Assembly (NCBI GenBank): GCA_034620365.1
Contig: JAQGEQ010000291.1
Location: 248,001 to 312,000 of the forward strand
Direction of reading: 5' to 3'
Length of the DNA: 64,000 nucleotides
DNA from: Pegea sp. RAD2-039
Taxonomy: Eukaryota; Chordata; Thaliacea; Salpida; Salpidae
The notes beneath the pieces were generated by a model. The model did no database searches and was not told the origin of the DNA. It saw only the letters and a list, made by a program, of their open reading frames with translations. A program made the position numbers and the translations under genes. Below are positions 48,188-60,987 of the stretch, in pieces. Within the stretch, counting starts at the first letter, position 1, and each line of letters opens with the position of its first letter.

Positions 48188-50541
48188 GCGTTAAATTTAT
48201 TTAATTTATTACAAGAAGCTGATGAACAATCTTGTTTTAATACTTTAGAGCTTTACTCAAATTTGCAAGAAGGCAACTAACAACAACGGCAAGTATAACC
48301 ACAATACAGGTTACCCACAACACAATCTGCTACTGAATGACATTGCATTAAAAAAGGATGAATAATATCATTAAATAGCAAATTTATAGACTTATTTATC
48401 GACAAGTACTTTTTACTATTATCAAAATCATTTATTATTTTAACATCTTAAACATATGTATATGTATAAAAGTAATACAGATCCATATAATTATGAGAAC
48501 TCAGCAAGTTTAAAAAGTTCGACTGATAAAATTTGTTAAAAATCTAAAGTTTAAAGAACAATTGCGGTGAACATCTAAAATCATTTTTTAATCCTGAAAC
48601 AAAATTTATTCTTGTTACGTCATTAAATACTTAAAAACTTTGTAATAACTTGAGACATACAAAAAAGCAACTTGTTCCTCAAAAACAGTTAAAACTATTA
48701 AAGAAAAAGTCAGAAACCTGATTTATAGAATTTCTGAATTGTTTTTCATTTAGCTTTAATTTATTATACATTGATGTTTTGCTATATAACATGAGCACCC
48801 ATCTCTATCTCCTAGAATTTTCTGATCAATTTGGAAAATTTCGTAAAACATTTAGATTTCGTCTTTCGCCAGAGAAACTTTTCTTTCTACCGACTTTTGA
48901 AAAGTATGCAAGCAAGGCTAGTGTTGAAAATTAGATCATTTGTTTCAGACTCGGGGATACTGAAGATACATGCGTTAAAAGATGTAGAGTTTCTAACAAA
49001 TATTTTAGCTTGGATTTTTGTAATTAAGGTGATATAAGTAGATACCGCTATTAAGTTCTTATAAATCAAAGAAAAATAATTAACTTGTTCATTTGGAGAT
49101 TTTAATAAATATACTAAATGTCAGGATTTGGAAAAGAGCAATGGTCTTTGTTGGCAAGGTTTATCTTACATAAAAGGTCAAATACTTCGTTTATCATAGA
49201 CCTTACATTTTTTGCTGGTATTAGTAATATAAAACTAGAAAGTAACTAAAATTTAATCTAATTTTAAGTCAACAAATAAGCTAAATCTGGTAAATTCTGG
49301 ATAATTACTATGTTCTTGATTTAACTATGATATCTCATTTAACAAATTTACAATTAGAATAAATAAATGAAACCAAAAAAATTAACAGAAACCGTATTCA
49401 AGGGTTCACTTTAGATGATCTCTAAAAATTGATTTATCAATATTATATCTATATATAAACAAAAGTTTAATTCCTTTTGATTTATTACAGGGATTAGTTA
49501 ATAAAAAGATAACTTAAAGATTCTTGACTTTCTACTCTTCATCAGGTTGAATCAGAATTTTAAATATTTATCATAGTTTTAGAGGATGATCAACTGGAAG
49601 TTGTTTTGTGTAACTACATATTCCAACATCATTACAATTTAAAGCTGTGAACTTTTAAATTGATGGTTTTGCTCTTGTCTTAAAGTAGTTTCTTTCCTAA
49701 ATACTAAACTATAGACTTGTGAAGAGTGGTTTAGAAACCTCAATAAACACCACCACGAGAATCTAATCTTTTTGGTTTATCTAGATAAAACAACGAAGAT
49801 CAATGGTTATTTCTAACTAACTGAAGGATATTACTGGTTTCTTCCAAAGAGGTTTTCTTTTAGCTTCCAACCCAGTTAATTCTACATTACCAAGTTTGCC
49901 TATTCATTATCAGTTCATCTTTACTTCTTATTCTTGATATTTTCTTTCATGTTTGAAACTAATTTTGATTAAGCCTTCAATTCGTTTGGCAAAGATGTAG
50001 TTAAAGTAATTTTAATTATAACAATCGAAAATTAAAGAATAAATGTTTATATACATTTTTTTTTGTTAGATGACTTGACACTGAAATACATCTGAACCTT
50101 TAAATCATTAAATCAATTAATTAATCAGTTTATGTTTTGTTAGGCTGCATATAAGTTCTCGTTCTTTATTCTGTTCAATCGCTCATATTTAAATTGAACA
50201 TTTTTCCATTAATTTAAAAGAAAATTCAATTTGATGGTGATTATTTATCAGTAATTTCTTCTTTAGCCAGTTTTTTATTGCTTGAAACTATCTGATTTGT
50301 AAATTCTGGTTACCCATATAATAAACTAAATCATTAATCCAACTTTCTGTTATAAAATGTTTTATTTGCTTTGTCACCAAGATTGGAAACAACAAACACT
50401 TCTTTGCTATACTGTTAAATTGTTCTTTAGAAAAAATAAATATTTTCTTCATACACAAATCTTCTTAAATACTTTCATACAATTTAATGTGACCTTCTAT
50501 GTTATAACTTTTTTATTTCATTATCGTTTTTAATTTTACAG

Positions 50542-50892
50542 AAAACAAGAAAAAATGATGGCAACTGATGCTTTATACAAGTGTAAAATTCTGGTGTTAG
50601 GTGATGGTCGTCTTTCTTATGATTCATTAATCATTCGATACAATGATGCACTTGTTACTGTAAGTTATTAAAATTAGATTAAGTAATTAAACAAAATTCT
50701 TCTTTATCTATCATAAACAAGTTGTTTTGATAATCAATATCTTATTACGACTTCTTCTTCACAGCATCAGCAATTTCTGATGAATTAGCGAAAGTAACTC
50801 CTTAGAAATTAAGGATTTTATGTCAAGACAAGACGTTTTAAAAGAAAAACAACTTTGAAAAGATCAAATCCATATATACGATATAGATGTAA
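50542..50892 (+). pseudogene. Small GTPase-like (Rab/IFT27-like) two-exon remnant, copy 2
   Basis: Plus-strand twin of 12425-12767. Exon 1 (50542-50659) follows TTTTACAG and encodes MMATDALYKCKILVLGDGRL, then SYDSLIIRYNDALVT, to a GTAAGT donor. Exon 2 (about 50765-50892) contains LEIKDFMSRQDVLKEKQL, a TGA (TAA in the other copy), then KDQIHIYDID. The P-loop lacks the GK[ST] residues needed to bind nucleotide. It lies ~100 bp upstream of ACSS copy P5, same strand, as in the inverted copy, so GTPase and ACSS pieces moved together. Confidence 0.4.
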
Positions 50893-50984
50893 AGTAAGTT
50901 AAACTAACTGATTCATCACATGCTTTTTAATTAAATTTAACAGTCTTTTACTTTAGATGACATTCTGACCTTGCAGAAGCATGC

Positions 50985-52528
50985 CAACAGCACTGTTGAT
51001 TGAATTGAAATTCGGCATTCAGTTGATATTGATCACGTGACAACTTCTACATCGAGATGTTAATCACGTGATGATTCTGTTGCCTGGATGCACACCGATG
51101 AAAGCAGGATCAGCAACGTTTCCATTCCTTGGTGTCGAACCGGTTGTTCTCGATCAACAAGACGTCGAAATCAAAGGAGAAGGTGATGACTATCTGGTGA
51201 GTAGTGATGTCATTGATGACGTCATCACGCTTAACTATTAAAAGCCCAGGTGTTCAAGCGTCCGTGGTTAGGCATCATGAGGACTGTTTATGGGGACCAA
51301 AGGCGATTTGAAAAGATCTTCTTTCAACGCTTTCCGGGTTACTATGTACCTGGCGACAGTTGCCATCGCGATGCAGATGGTTACTACTGGATCACGTTTC
51401 GAATGTTCTCAAATCTCTGGGAGTGAAAAAAGGAGAAAGAGTTGCGATTTACATGCCTATGATATAAGAACTAGTGGTAGCGATGTCATCCTGTGCCATG
51501 CATTCAAATGTTGTAAGTCATCATTTGATTTTATGATGGTTTCCTCTTTCTGTGTTTTAATTTGGGGGATTTGCTGCTGCATCTTTACGCAGCAGAATGT
51601 TAGATGTGAAATTGAACTTGTTGGTGACTGCAGGTTTTTAGTCTAACCATCTATTCTTTAAAGTTAATCATTTATATTTTCTAGTAAAAACTCGACAATT
51701 CTCTGTAAACCAATTCACTTCACAAAACATTGTTTTAGATCGAAGTTACAAAGGTTGCAAAGTAATCAATTTGAAGGAGATCTCGAACAAAGCTCTCTAA
51801 GTTTGCTTAGATAAACATCATTTAGTTAATCATTACATCGAAGTCAAACACATCACAGCTAATAACTTCAACAAAGATAGTTTTTTGAAGCCAGCGAAAC
51901 GACCTTGTGACGGTTTTAAGGTGATTATTTATTTATCTTCAAATATTTGTAATTAAAATTGACTAAAAGACAGAATCTTGTAATTGATCGACTGCTTATT
52001 TCAAAAATATATTTAAGAAAATATAAAAAATTGAATTTTCTCCTAAAAATTCTTCAGAACAACTATTTTTGTTTGAAATCATTTCAAAATATTTTCTGCA
52101 TGTGTTGATAGATTGAATGGAATGCTGAAAAGGCCAAATGGTGGCATGATGTCATGAATGACGCCACCGTCAAATGTGACGTAGAATGAAACGGGATGAA
52201 AAGTGAAGATGACTTCTTTATGTTGTACACGAGTGTTTCAACTGGCAAACCAAAGGTGACGTCCATCAACCAATTCATCTGTTTGTTGATAAGTTGTTAC
52301 CAGGGAGTAGTACATCATGTTACTGGTTATATGTTGTGTATATCTGCTACTCATCATTTCACATTCATCTGTTGATGTATACTTTTATGCTGCTGATATT
52401 CGATGGATTACTGATCACACATACATCACTTATAGGCCATTATTAAATAGAGTCACTTCTGTTATGGTCAGTTAAATGTTTTATCTTTGTATTTCATCAT
52501 CTTCATCATTTTATAAACAGCTTAAAGG
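50985..52528 (+). pseudogene. Acetyl-CoA synthetase (ACSS2-like), permuted exon order, copy P5
   Basis: Starts with HVMILLPGCTPMKAGSATFP and FLGVEPVVLDQQDVEI (to 51197), then a short intron with TGACGTCA, then [20 protein letters not shown] and [11 protein letters not shown] (to about 51395). These C-terminal-half exons run without a break into N-terminal-half sequence, [20 protein letters not shown] (51396 on), ELVVAM, FGGFAAASLRSRMLD-like sequence, the VINLKEISNKAL exon (51730-51800), KWWHDVMNDA, then MLYTSVSTGKPK. After a 47-nt intron come GVVHHVTGYML, IRWITDHTYITYRPLLNRVT and an exon starting LKG, cut at 52528. The AMP-binding loop has Val for Gly (TSVSTGK), and several stops are shared with P2 and P3. 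It is broken and permuted. Confidence 0.85.
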
Positions 52529-52830
52529 TATACAAAAACAGAGCCATGATCTTTGGAGATTCTTGGCTCTTATTGCAAGTCACATCAGGAAAGTTGGTAA
52601 CAAAATTTGGTCAACTATAAAATAACCTTGAATCACAATTTCTATTTAAGCTTTGCCAATTCTGCAGAAATAAATGTGTTGACGCTGGATGACAGGTTTG
52701 AATCAGTTTTGGTGAAAGTAAGTGTTAATTGTTCCACATTTAGTGCAGAACCATTTAAACCGAACTTATTTCAACTTGTTGATTTAAATTTTTGTAGGAT
52801 TACACTAGAACAGACGAGATGAATTTAAAA
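52529..52830 (-). mobile_element. LINE ORF1 fragment at the left edge of duplication copy 2
   Basis: Near-identical to 32136-32440, beginning with AAAAACAGAGCCATGATCTT immediately after the interrupted ACSS exon. The minus frame contains the SAELAKLK motif of the LINE ORF1 remnant. The plus-strand frame at 52607-52822 is a shadow. Confidence 0.5.
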
Positions 52831-53146
52831 GAGGTAATTATTACATTCTTTTGCGGGAAAGTATAATTTAAGGTTAAAAGATAATTTTGTAAAAACTCTT
52901 TTAAATTTACAAATCTGGAAATCTGGAAAACAGCTAGAAACAAAAAACATCTGATTTGATGATTAAAATAAATCTCTATATTCTAACAAACTTTTATATA
53001 TTTGTAAATTATCAAACAACTAAAAGATGAAAATATTCATGTAAACATTGATTTTATTCTAAATATTTTTGAAAATTTACACGACCTCAAAAGCAAGTCT
53101 ATACTGAAAATAAACTTCACAGCAGTGTTTTAGTAAAATGTAATTA

Positions 53147-55255
53147 TTAAAATAGGAAATTTGCACATAGGCCAGGTACACTTGGTTGATAGCTGACTAC
53201 TACTTGTTCAAAAAATTCATTTGATCTTGCAACTTCATTCCATTCGTCTGTTACTTTGTTGTAACATTCGACAATTTCAACATCAGGCTCACCTCCGGAT
53301 ACAATTCCTGAAACAATCAGCAAGCTCGTAACAATTATACAAATTTTTGTAAACATTATAGAAAATTTGATTAAAAAGTTTTTCAATTCCAAATATAAGA
53401 AAAATTTTACCAAAAACATAAATCTTCTTGAAGACAACAGCTTTTGGGCATGATCTGGTATACTTCATACACTCTACAAATTCCCAATTATCATTGAGGA
53501 CATCGTATCATACAACAGATTTTTATTTTTTTTCGTCATTTAAGCCACCAATATAGTTGCGTAGTGTTACTGCATTTTTAATGATTTTAGAATTAGTTAT
53601 CATCATAAGATCAAAACGTCATCATGACGTCATCAAGTACCTGGTGTACATCGAGGTGTCAACATCGATTGTGCAGAGCTCCATTCATCTTTTTGTGTGT
53701 CATATTTCTCACTAAAAGTAACTGAATGCATGAAATCATCAACCGCATAGAACATCCGGTTGAAGACAGCACGACTGATAAAGTAACGACTTCTAATTAG
53801 CGAAGCTTTTTCCATCCATTCATCCGTGGTCGGATCGTATCTGGTAATAAAATAATCGTTTTTGACAAATAAATTTTTAGTTTCTAACCTTTCCAAGTAA
53901 CCATTATTATTAAGCATATAAATGAAACCATTCATTACTTTACTTGATTGATCTGATGCACATGGAAGATGTTTCTTTGGAAGTTTAAAGCAAACATCGG
54001 CTTCATACAAACGGAACTCTACACTTTTCAATGATCTCTCATCGCGTCGATAACCTAGGACGTAGAACACCTGTGACGTCATAAGTCAGTTTTTGAAGTG
54101 AAAAAGATTTAATCAAATATTCTAACCCGCGGATTATCAAGTTATCTTGGCTTGCTTTCAATTGGGATGTAAGCTTTTAGGTCTTCGATGACCTTGCTGA
54201 GATTTTCAAAACAAGTAGATTTAATTATTTCACAATTTTCTAATTTCATAGAAACCAAATTTGGTTGTATCAAATGGCAACGTACCAAGAGAAATCACAA
54301 TTTTCACAAATCTACAACTTTATAGTTTCTAGATACTTTGGTTCTTAATTAACTTATTTAAGCAATGTTGTCTTGATATTAAATCATATTTGACCCACTC
54401 TAGAAGAGCATCGAATACTTGGGATTCACAAACCACATGAAGCTGATTTTTAGAAATTATTTTAGTAATTTCTGAGTCTGTCTGTGATTTGAAATATTCA
54501 GTTTGCGACATTTGGTAGATATCATGAGATCAATCAAAATTTTTTCTTATTAAACAGGAAAAAAAGAAAATCAGTAGAAATAAGCAAGCAAGGAAATATT
54601 TCATAAATATTTAAGTTTGATGAAGTGGAACAAATCTTTCAATTTAATAAGCTTAAGCCAAGAAAATAACATTTCTCTATTTTCTTACTTCTATAGATTT
54701 TTCTCCAATAAATTATTCCAGTTTAGTTGAAAACTTCTTATATCTATAATTATTAGAAATGGTTACAAATTGAATGCAGTCAGAAATTTCTATTTTACTT
54801 TCAATGAAACTGTAATTGATAAAGTGTAGTAATGACAATAAGCATTAAAAGCACCTCATTTATAAAACTAGCTTATTTGCTACATAACTTCTCTAAACCA
54901 ATTATTTGATATATGGAATCTGCAATCATGAGTTTCTCAATATTGTAATCATTGATTAGTATTTCCTTTTTGTAAATATAATGTAGAAGATGCGAACATA
55001 CATTTGGGTCTTCCTCATCTATGATAACTTCTCCAGAATGTACTTCTTTATATCCGCCTTAATAAATTCAAATAATTTTTGTGTTCATATATTCAGTTAT
55101 TTTACTACTAAAGTTGAATCTTGAATCTAACTCACCACGAAAAATTGCTTCAAAATAAGGTGAGGCAGCAGCTAATATTCGTTTGTGACAATTGTATCTT
55201 CTTTCCAAGTCTTCCAATTTTACTTTAATGGTAACATCACAAATAAAAGAATTTT
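53147..55255 (-). pseudogene. BTB-BACK-kelch gene (KLHL-like), copy 2, probably a pseudogene
   Basis: Same layout as copy 1: BTB exon 1 55136-55255 (CDVTIKVKLEDLE, HKRILAAASPYFEAIF), BTB exon 2 about 54884-55057 (EEDPNVCSHLLHYIYKKEIL), partial BACK 54329-54520 (SQVFDALLEWVKYDLISRQH), then a merged kelch exon 53641-54070. There a ~165-bp deletion fused two exons in frame (NGYLERLE joined to TKNLFVKN), removing an intron and the DPISNEW kelch blade present in copy 1. The last exon has SGGEPDVEIVECYNKVTDEW and NEVARSNEFFEQVVVSYQP, with Arg where copy 1 has a stop; the stop codon is at 53147. Stops after IESKPR and KSVV are shared with copy 1, and one more lies before KSVV. Fewer blades than the usual six and half a BACK domain argue against a normal Cul3 adaptor. 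Confidence 0.75.
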
Positions 55256-55329
55256 CTGTAGAGTTATTTAGATTTAGACGAAATTAGTATAATTATTTAC
55301 TTCCAAAAATTCATCTCTAAAAAAACCAA

Positions 55330-57420
55330 AAGTATAATTTATATTGATATCAAAATTTTTGTAAAGATAATCAAAATAAATATGGCAAAAGCTAAGCATA
55401 ATTATCTTTTATAAATAATATGAAAAGTCTTTAAGAGCTAAAGAATCAAAATATTTTAATTTTGTGACACCTTCAAAATAGTTGTTTTGGTAATTGGTGT
55501 GATAAATGTAAATACATAGAGATAAAATATAAGGATTTAATAAAAAAAAAACAAACAAGTTTTTGTTGGATCTCTATATAAAAAATAATGTAAAAGAAGG
55601 AATCAATTATTAACAATTATTAAGTTGGTTTGGTTAGGAATGAAAACAACCCAATTATAAATTAATTACAACTCAGTTTGTAAAAAAATAAATTAAGTTA
55701 AATTTTAGCACAAACTATTAGTATGACAAAAAGATTGAATTTAAAGTTTGTAATTGTTAAATGTACAAGAGTTTGTTTGTATGAAAGAATGACAAACATT
55801 TAAGTTTAAATTGTATTTATTAAAACTTTGTACAAATTGTTAAAAAGGTTTTACCTCAAAATATGCTACATAAGGCTGTAACAGTTTTGGAAAACAAAAT
55901 ATTTCATTATGTAGAAAAACATTTTATGATAAACAGAGCTCAATTTATTTTCAATATATTTTAAGGAGTATAGAACTTTCCAAAAATTGTCCATTGCTTA
56001 CAGTTTAAAATATTAGACTAATAGGAAGTTACTTTAGAAAGGAGAAGAAACACTTTATTTTAATAAAACTTTCCAAAAATTTTCCATTGTTTACAATTTG
56101 AAATATAAGACTAATAAAGTTTTAACCTTAAAAGTAAACCAAAGTTTTTACTAAAAAAATTCAAAAATTTTCCACTGTGTAGAAAATGATTTTCAGAAGT
56201 AAATATGAAATATTAGAATAATGAACTTTGGACTTAATAATAAAAACAAAACTTTTATCAAAACAAACTGTTTTTAACACAATTAAAAACTAAAGAAAAC
56301 TAATCACTTACTTACTTTTAACTAAAATATAGTTTTGTAAATGTAATTAAAATAATTATGGCTAAAGCTAAGCATGATTATCTTTTAGAAATTGTTTACA
56401 AGTTTTTAAAAGCCAAAGAATCAAAATGACTTAGCTTTGTGAAACTTTTAAAATAATTGTTTTTGTATTTAGTGCGATAAATGTAAATACAAAGAAATTA
56501 AATATAGGGATTTAATAAAAAAAAATTCCAAATAAGTTCTTATAGGATATCTATTTAAGATATAATGTTAAAAAAAGAATCAATCATAAAAAATTATTAA
56601 ATTGGTTTAGTTATGCATGAAAACAATCCAAGTATAAATTAATTACAACTCAATTTGTAAAAAAAGCTATTCATTTAAAATTTAGCAAAAACTATTAGTA
56701 GGGTAAACAGATTGAATTTAAAGTTTGTAACAATTAAATGCATATGAATGTGTTTGTGGGGAAGTATGACAGACGTATAAGTTTAAATTGCATTTCTTAA
56801 AACTTTGTACAAAATGTTAAAAAGGTTTTACCTCAATATATGCTACATAAGGCTGCGACAGTTTTGAAAAACAAAACATTTCATTATGTAAGAAAACATT
56901 TTATAATAAAAACAGCTCAACTTATAATCCATATATTTTAAGGAGTTTAAAATTTTCCAAAAATGTTCCATTGTTTACAATTTGAAATATCAGACCAATA
57001 GGAATTTAATTTAGAAAGGAGAAAAAACTCTATTTTTCAGGAAAACTTTCCAAAAATTTTCCATTGTTTACAATTTGAAATATTAGACTAATAAAGCTGT
57101 AGCTTCAAAAGTAAACCAAACTCTTTACTAAAAAAAAATTCAAAAATTTTCCACTGTGTAGAAAATGATTTTTCGAAGTAAATATGAAATATTAGACTTA
57201 TAAAGTTTTATCTTCAGAAATAAACCAAAATTTTTATTAAAACAAATTGTGTTTAACACACTAAAAACTAAAGAAAACTAATCACTCATTAATTTTTTAT
57301 TGAAAAAAGTTTTGTAAAGATATTCAAAATAATTATGGATAACTATTTAAAAAATAAATGTTAAAACAGGAATCAGTTATAAAATTTCTTTAATTTGGTT
57401 TAGTTATGCATGAAAACAAT
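55330..57420. repeat. Tandem array of ~0.98-kb units, two copies
   Basis: Landmarks of the unit occur at about 55862 and 56840 (GCTACATAAGGCTG), 977 bp apart. The outer edges match the outer edges of the five-unit array in copy 1, so the difference is an internal gain or loss of about three units. Confidence 0.9.
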
Positions 57421-58331
57421 CATAACTTTGTTGAAGTAGATGCTTCTTAAAATAGTTTTGCATCTTATTGGAAAAATAAATTATAAATTAATGATTTTTT
57501 CAGAAACTTAAATTGACTTTTGAATATAAACCATTTTTATAGTTTTAAAAGTTTTCATGATATTATAGCCACCACATGTTTTGAATTTCTTAAATTGAAG
57601 AATAACTAGTACATCTTGTCAACAACTGAAAAAACAGTTCAAACTTTTCAACTCTGAAAAGTTCGGGAAAACAAGCTGGAATTTAATTTTGAAAGAAAAC
57701 TGGTTCTTTCGATTATATAAACAACCTGCTGTTTTTATAATTGATCAAATATTATAAATAGTAGAATATACTTCATGTGAAGCTCATTTGCGAAAAACTT
57801 TGAGGTCAGCTACCAGCTCTGTTAGAAAGTGGAAGATGGTTGAGCTTTAGTGAGAAAATTAGTTTTATGTCGGAAGAAAAGATAACAAATTTATGATAAA
57901 AGACTCTTCTTATGTTCATTTTTGGAAAATAAGTCAATGACTACCCTTATTGTTCAGCTTTTTCGAAAGTGTCGTGATAAGGAGATAAGCTGCAAGTTTG
58001 TAGCTTGTTTACTCAGTAAGTGTGATTGAAGCTGTCAACAAGCTGTTCTCATAAGCTGTTTTGAATGTTATAGAAAAGTGATTTGCATTTAGATTTCAAG
58101 TCAAATTGAACAAAGCTTAGAGATGAGGCAACAGCAATTTTTATTAATATTTCATTTTTATGTTGCATTTATTATTTTTATCTAGGTTGTATACATGTCA
58201 TATATAGAAGCTTATTATTACTGTTTTGTATAATAATATACCATTAAGCTTGAAATAACAACTAAAAATTTGTTTTGAAAAATTACACTAAAATTTTAAC
58301 CTGTTTTTCCAGAATTGACTAGTTGTTTAAT

Positions 58332-59680
58332 ATGTTTAAGATTAACTCAAATGATGCTTTCTTCTCTGCATTTGTTTATGATTCTAGAACAACCGTTGGA
58401 GATCAAAAAGCTCCTTTAAATCTTGTAAAGAGAGAGCGTAACCTTGACACAAATGATGGAGCTTCTCAACCACTCAGGGTTGGAAATCAGGACTGGTACT
58501 TAATTTATTTTTACTAATTGATTTATTACTAATTTGAAATTTCAACTCACATTGTTATGAATGAGTTCAATATAACTATAAGAATTACAAAAAGGTCGAG
58601 TAATAAAGTTTACTTCAGGTTACAGGTAAAACAGGAAGATCGAGATCAAGTTAAGATGGAAGTTTTGACTTCTGCTATTCCTTCCGGTAAAATATGTCTT
58701 AAAATCTAAATTTAAAGAAATTAATTGTTGATTGTATTCGGTCAGAAAACGTTTGCAGATCCACTTATGGGAGTGGTATCCATGCCAAGAAATATATTTT
58801 TGACCTGAAAAAAGCTGTGAACTTGAGATTGTTTTTCATAACTAATGGTGTTGGTGACGTTAAACTGCCAGTGAAATGTGGGAGCAAACACGGCTTTCTA
58901 TACTGTTCATCATTCATTAGAGGAAGTGAAGGTAAATTATTAAAAAGTAAATTCAAGTTTTGAAATTTTTAAATGAAGGAAGATGTATACTTGCTGGAAA
59001 TCGATGGTTAACACCAATCGAGTTCCAAAATTATAGTGGAAAGCGACACGACTGGAAGTTAAACATCAAAACAGGAGGGATGAATATACGAAGCCTAATT
59101 AAACTTGGGGTCCTGGCACCTCATCGATTTGATTGTACATGTAATGAATGTGGAATCGTAAACTGTGCTAAGTTTGTGAGTTACTGTAATTTAATAATTC
59201 TTTAATAATATAGAATATTAAAAGTAAAAAAAAACAGAAAATGTTTTTATAACGTACTTGTTTTTAGGTTATTTTGAATAACAACTTTGTTTTTCTAATA
59301 TTTAGTTTTAGCTTCATATATTATTCAAAGAATTAAATTGAAAGTTGATTTATTTATATAACCTTTTTAACTAAAAATTTAATAAAATCTCAATTAAAGG
59401 AAAGACTTTGCAATCGATGCACCATAAAAGATTTTCTAGATTTTAAAATTTTTGGTACAAACTAGTTGACCAAACTAAAATAAAATTAAAAACTTTGTAA
59501 AGTATTTAGATTGAAACTAATTTCGTGGTCAGTTAAATGAACTTTTATTTATTATTTCAGGTAAAAGGACAACTGTCCCAGCATACAGTAGTCTCAAACA
59601 TTCAACAAGCGAGAATCCAAAATGCCTTTCATTCTCTTCATGTACCAACTAGTGAAGACTCTCTAAATAGAATACCATAG
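58332..59680 (+). CDS. SAND-domain protein, DEAF1-like, copy 2 (244 aa, 5 exons)
   Basis: Exons 58332-58495, 58619-58686, 58746-58931, 58979-59175 and 59561-59680 have exactly the lengths and phases of copy 1, and the frame is open throughout. The SAND exons (LPVKCGSKHG..., RCILAGNRWLTPIEFQNYSG, HDWK, TGGMNIRSLIKL) encode identical residues. The only amino-acid changes I find lie outside the SAND core: QENGDQ to QEDRDQ in exon 2, GIHVKK to GIHAKK in exon 3, and VVPNNQQ to VVSNIQQ in exon 5. The core is unchanged while flanking introns carry substitutions, which fits continued selection on the DNA-binding domain, though the differences are few. The acceptor TTTTTCCAG is again 19 nt before the ATG. 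It probably binds the same DNA sites as copy 1. Confidence 0.85.
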
Positions 59681-59911
59681 GAGCAAGTTACAAGTGCTTA
59701 TTTAAATTGTGCATATAGAGACGTTGTGTACGTGATGAAAAAAAATATAGTTTTATGTTTATCAATTAATAAACAATAAATTTATTCAAATATTTTTCAT
59801 TTTTTTAATGAAAATTCAGAAATCTTTGAAAGTTTTTAAACTCTTTGAAAATGAGATTACTTAGAAAGGGTATAGCATTGCTCAATCATTATCTTTAGCT
59901 TTAATTGAACA

Positions 59912-60400
59912 GCTTGGCAAGAAATTTGCCTTTGTCCCATCTTTCCTGAAAGGACGATTTAAGCGGTCTTTGTTAATCTAAGCGATTTGCTCTAAGTCTG
60001 GTCATTGATATCTTTGGAACCCCGACAAAACCAAGGCCTTGAGAGCACATTAGACTGAAAAATACTGTCAACATCTTTATCAGTCTCAGAGACATTAAAG
60101 ATGATCACACTGTTTTCTTTATCCTCACTGTCCAAAGTAAGTTTTTGTGTCTGTCAGTGACCTTTTTAGCAAGAAGCTGCACCATGCTAGCATTTTTGTC
60201 CAAGCCAGAATCACCGAACACCGCCGCCCATGTTGCAGGTTTCTTTTTAGAGGCATTCAGTTCGTTCAACGATTTAGATAAAATAGAAATCTTTTCGTTG
60301 ATTTTGTCAACAACGATGTCAATTTCAGATTTAAATTTGACCAATTCAGCAGAAACAGGTTTGGTGATGTTGGATATTAGGTTTGAATTAGTGGAGGTAT
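59912..60400 (-). mobile_element. LINE ORF1 remnant (coiled coil plus RRM-like)
   Basis: The minus strand reads SNLISNITKPVSAELVKFKS and EIDIVVDKINEKISILSKSL, a heptad-like coiled coil, then ATWAAVFGDSGLDKNASMVQ. After a frame change come NSVIIFNVSETDKDVDSIFQ and LGFVGVPKISMTRLRANRLD, then RPLKSSFQERWDKGKFLAKL. The last part matches the RRM-type core of LINE ORF1 proteins ('vvi.gvpE...d.......lg.......r.R...RPi.v.f.....k..il...k.l'). The piece lies in the ~1.2 kb present only in duplication copy 2. Dead; probably the ORF1 of the same LINE family as the other fragments. Confidence 0.6.
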
Positions 60401-60987
60401 ATGTTATGTATATGATTCTACATTTAATGCAAAACCCTTTAATCCCATTTACTTTATTTGGTTGTTTTCAAATATTTCATAAATTTTTTGCTAACATCAC
60501 TACAGGTGAGATGAAACCAAGAGAGGTTCTTAATGCTTTCTATTACTAGTTCTTCACCAAAACAAATTTTATTGAGGGATTAGCAATTGCCATTGCAAGC
60601 TTGTTTTGAGGATGTTGGTTTATCAGGATTTTTCTTTACATTTGAAAGTAAAATCTTACCACTTTTATGTGGATCCACTATAGTTTTCATGAAAGAGTTT
60701 TAGTGTCAACAACGATATATAATATTTATATAATATAACTAATTATTATACAAATTACTTGCTAGAAATAACTTTATCACTTCTATGGGGTGCTGGAGAT
60801 ATATTTTTACAAATTTGTAGAATAAATTCTCCATCATTAAAAATGAAAACAAATTGTTTTTTATTGCTTTTATTAGATAGTTATTCTGAAGACTGTGACA
60901 ATTACTTAAATCAAGTTCAAATTAATAATATGAAATTATGAAATTTCATAATGTTGAAATAATGTAATATTTTGACAACAGAAAAAA

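Larger units (their letters stand above)
45536..52528. repeat. Segmental block X' (most complete copy of X)
   Basis: 45536-48775 repeats 2470-5695 directly. 49346-49640 and 50235-52200 occur inverted at 14590-14877 and 11066-13075. 51650-52528 also occurs inverted at 7815-8690. 48776-49345 and 49640-50235 have no counterpart in the window; the first holds a non-descript frame at 48831-49037 and neither contains a recognisable gene. The block ends at 52528, in the middle of an ACSS exon. Confidence 0.88.
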
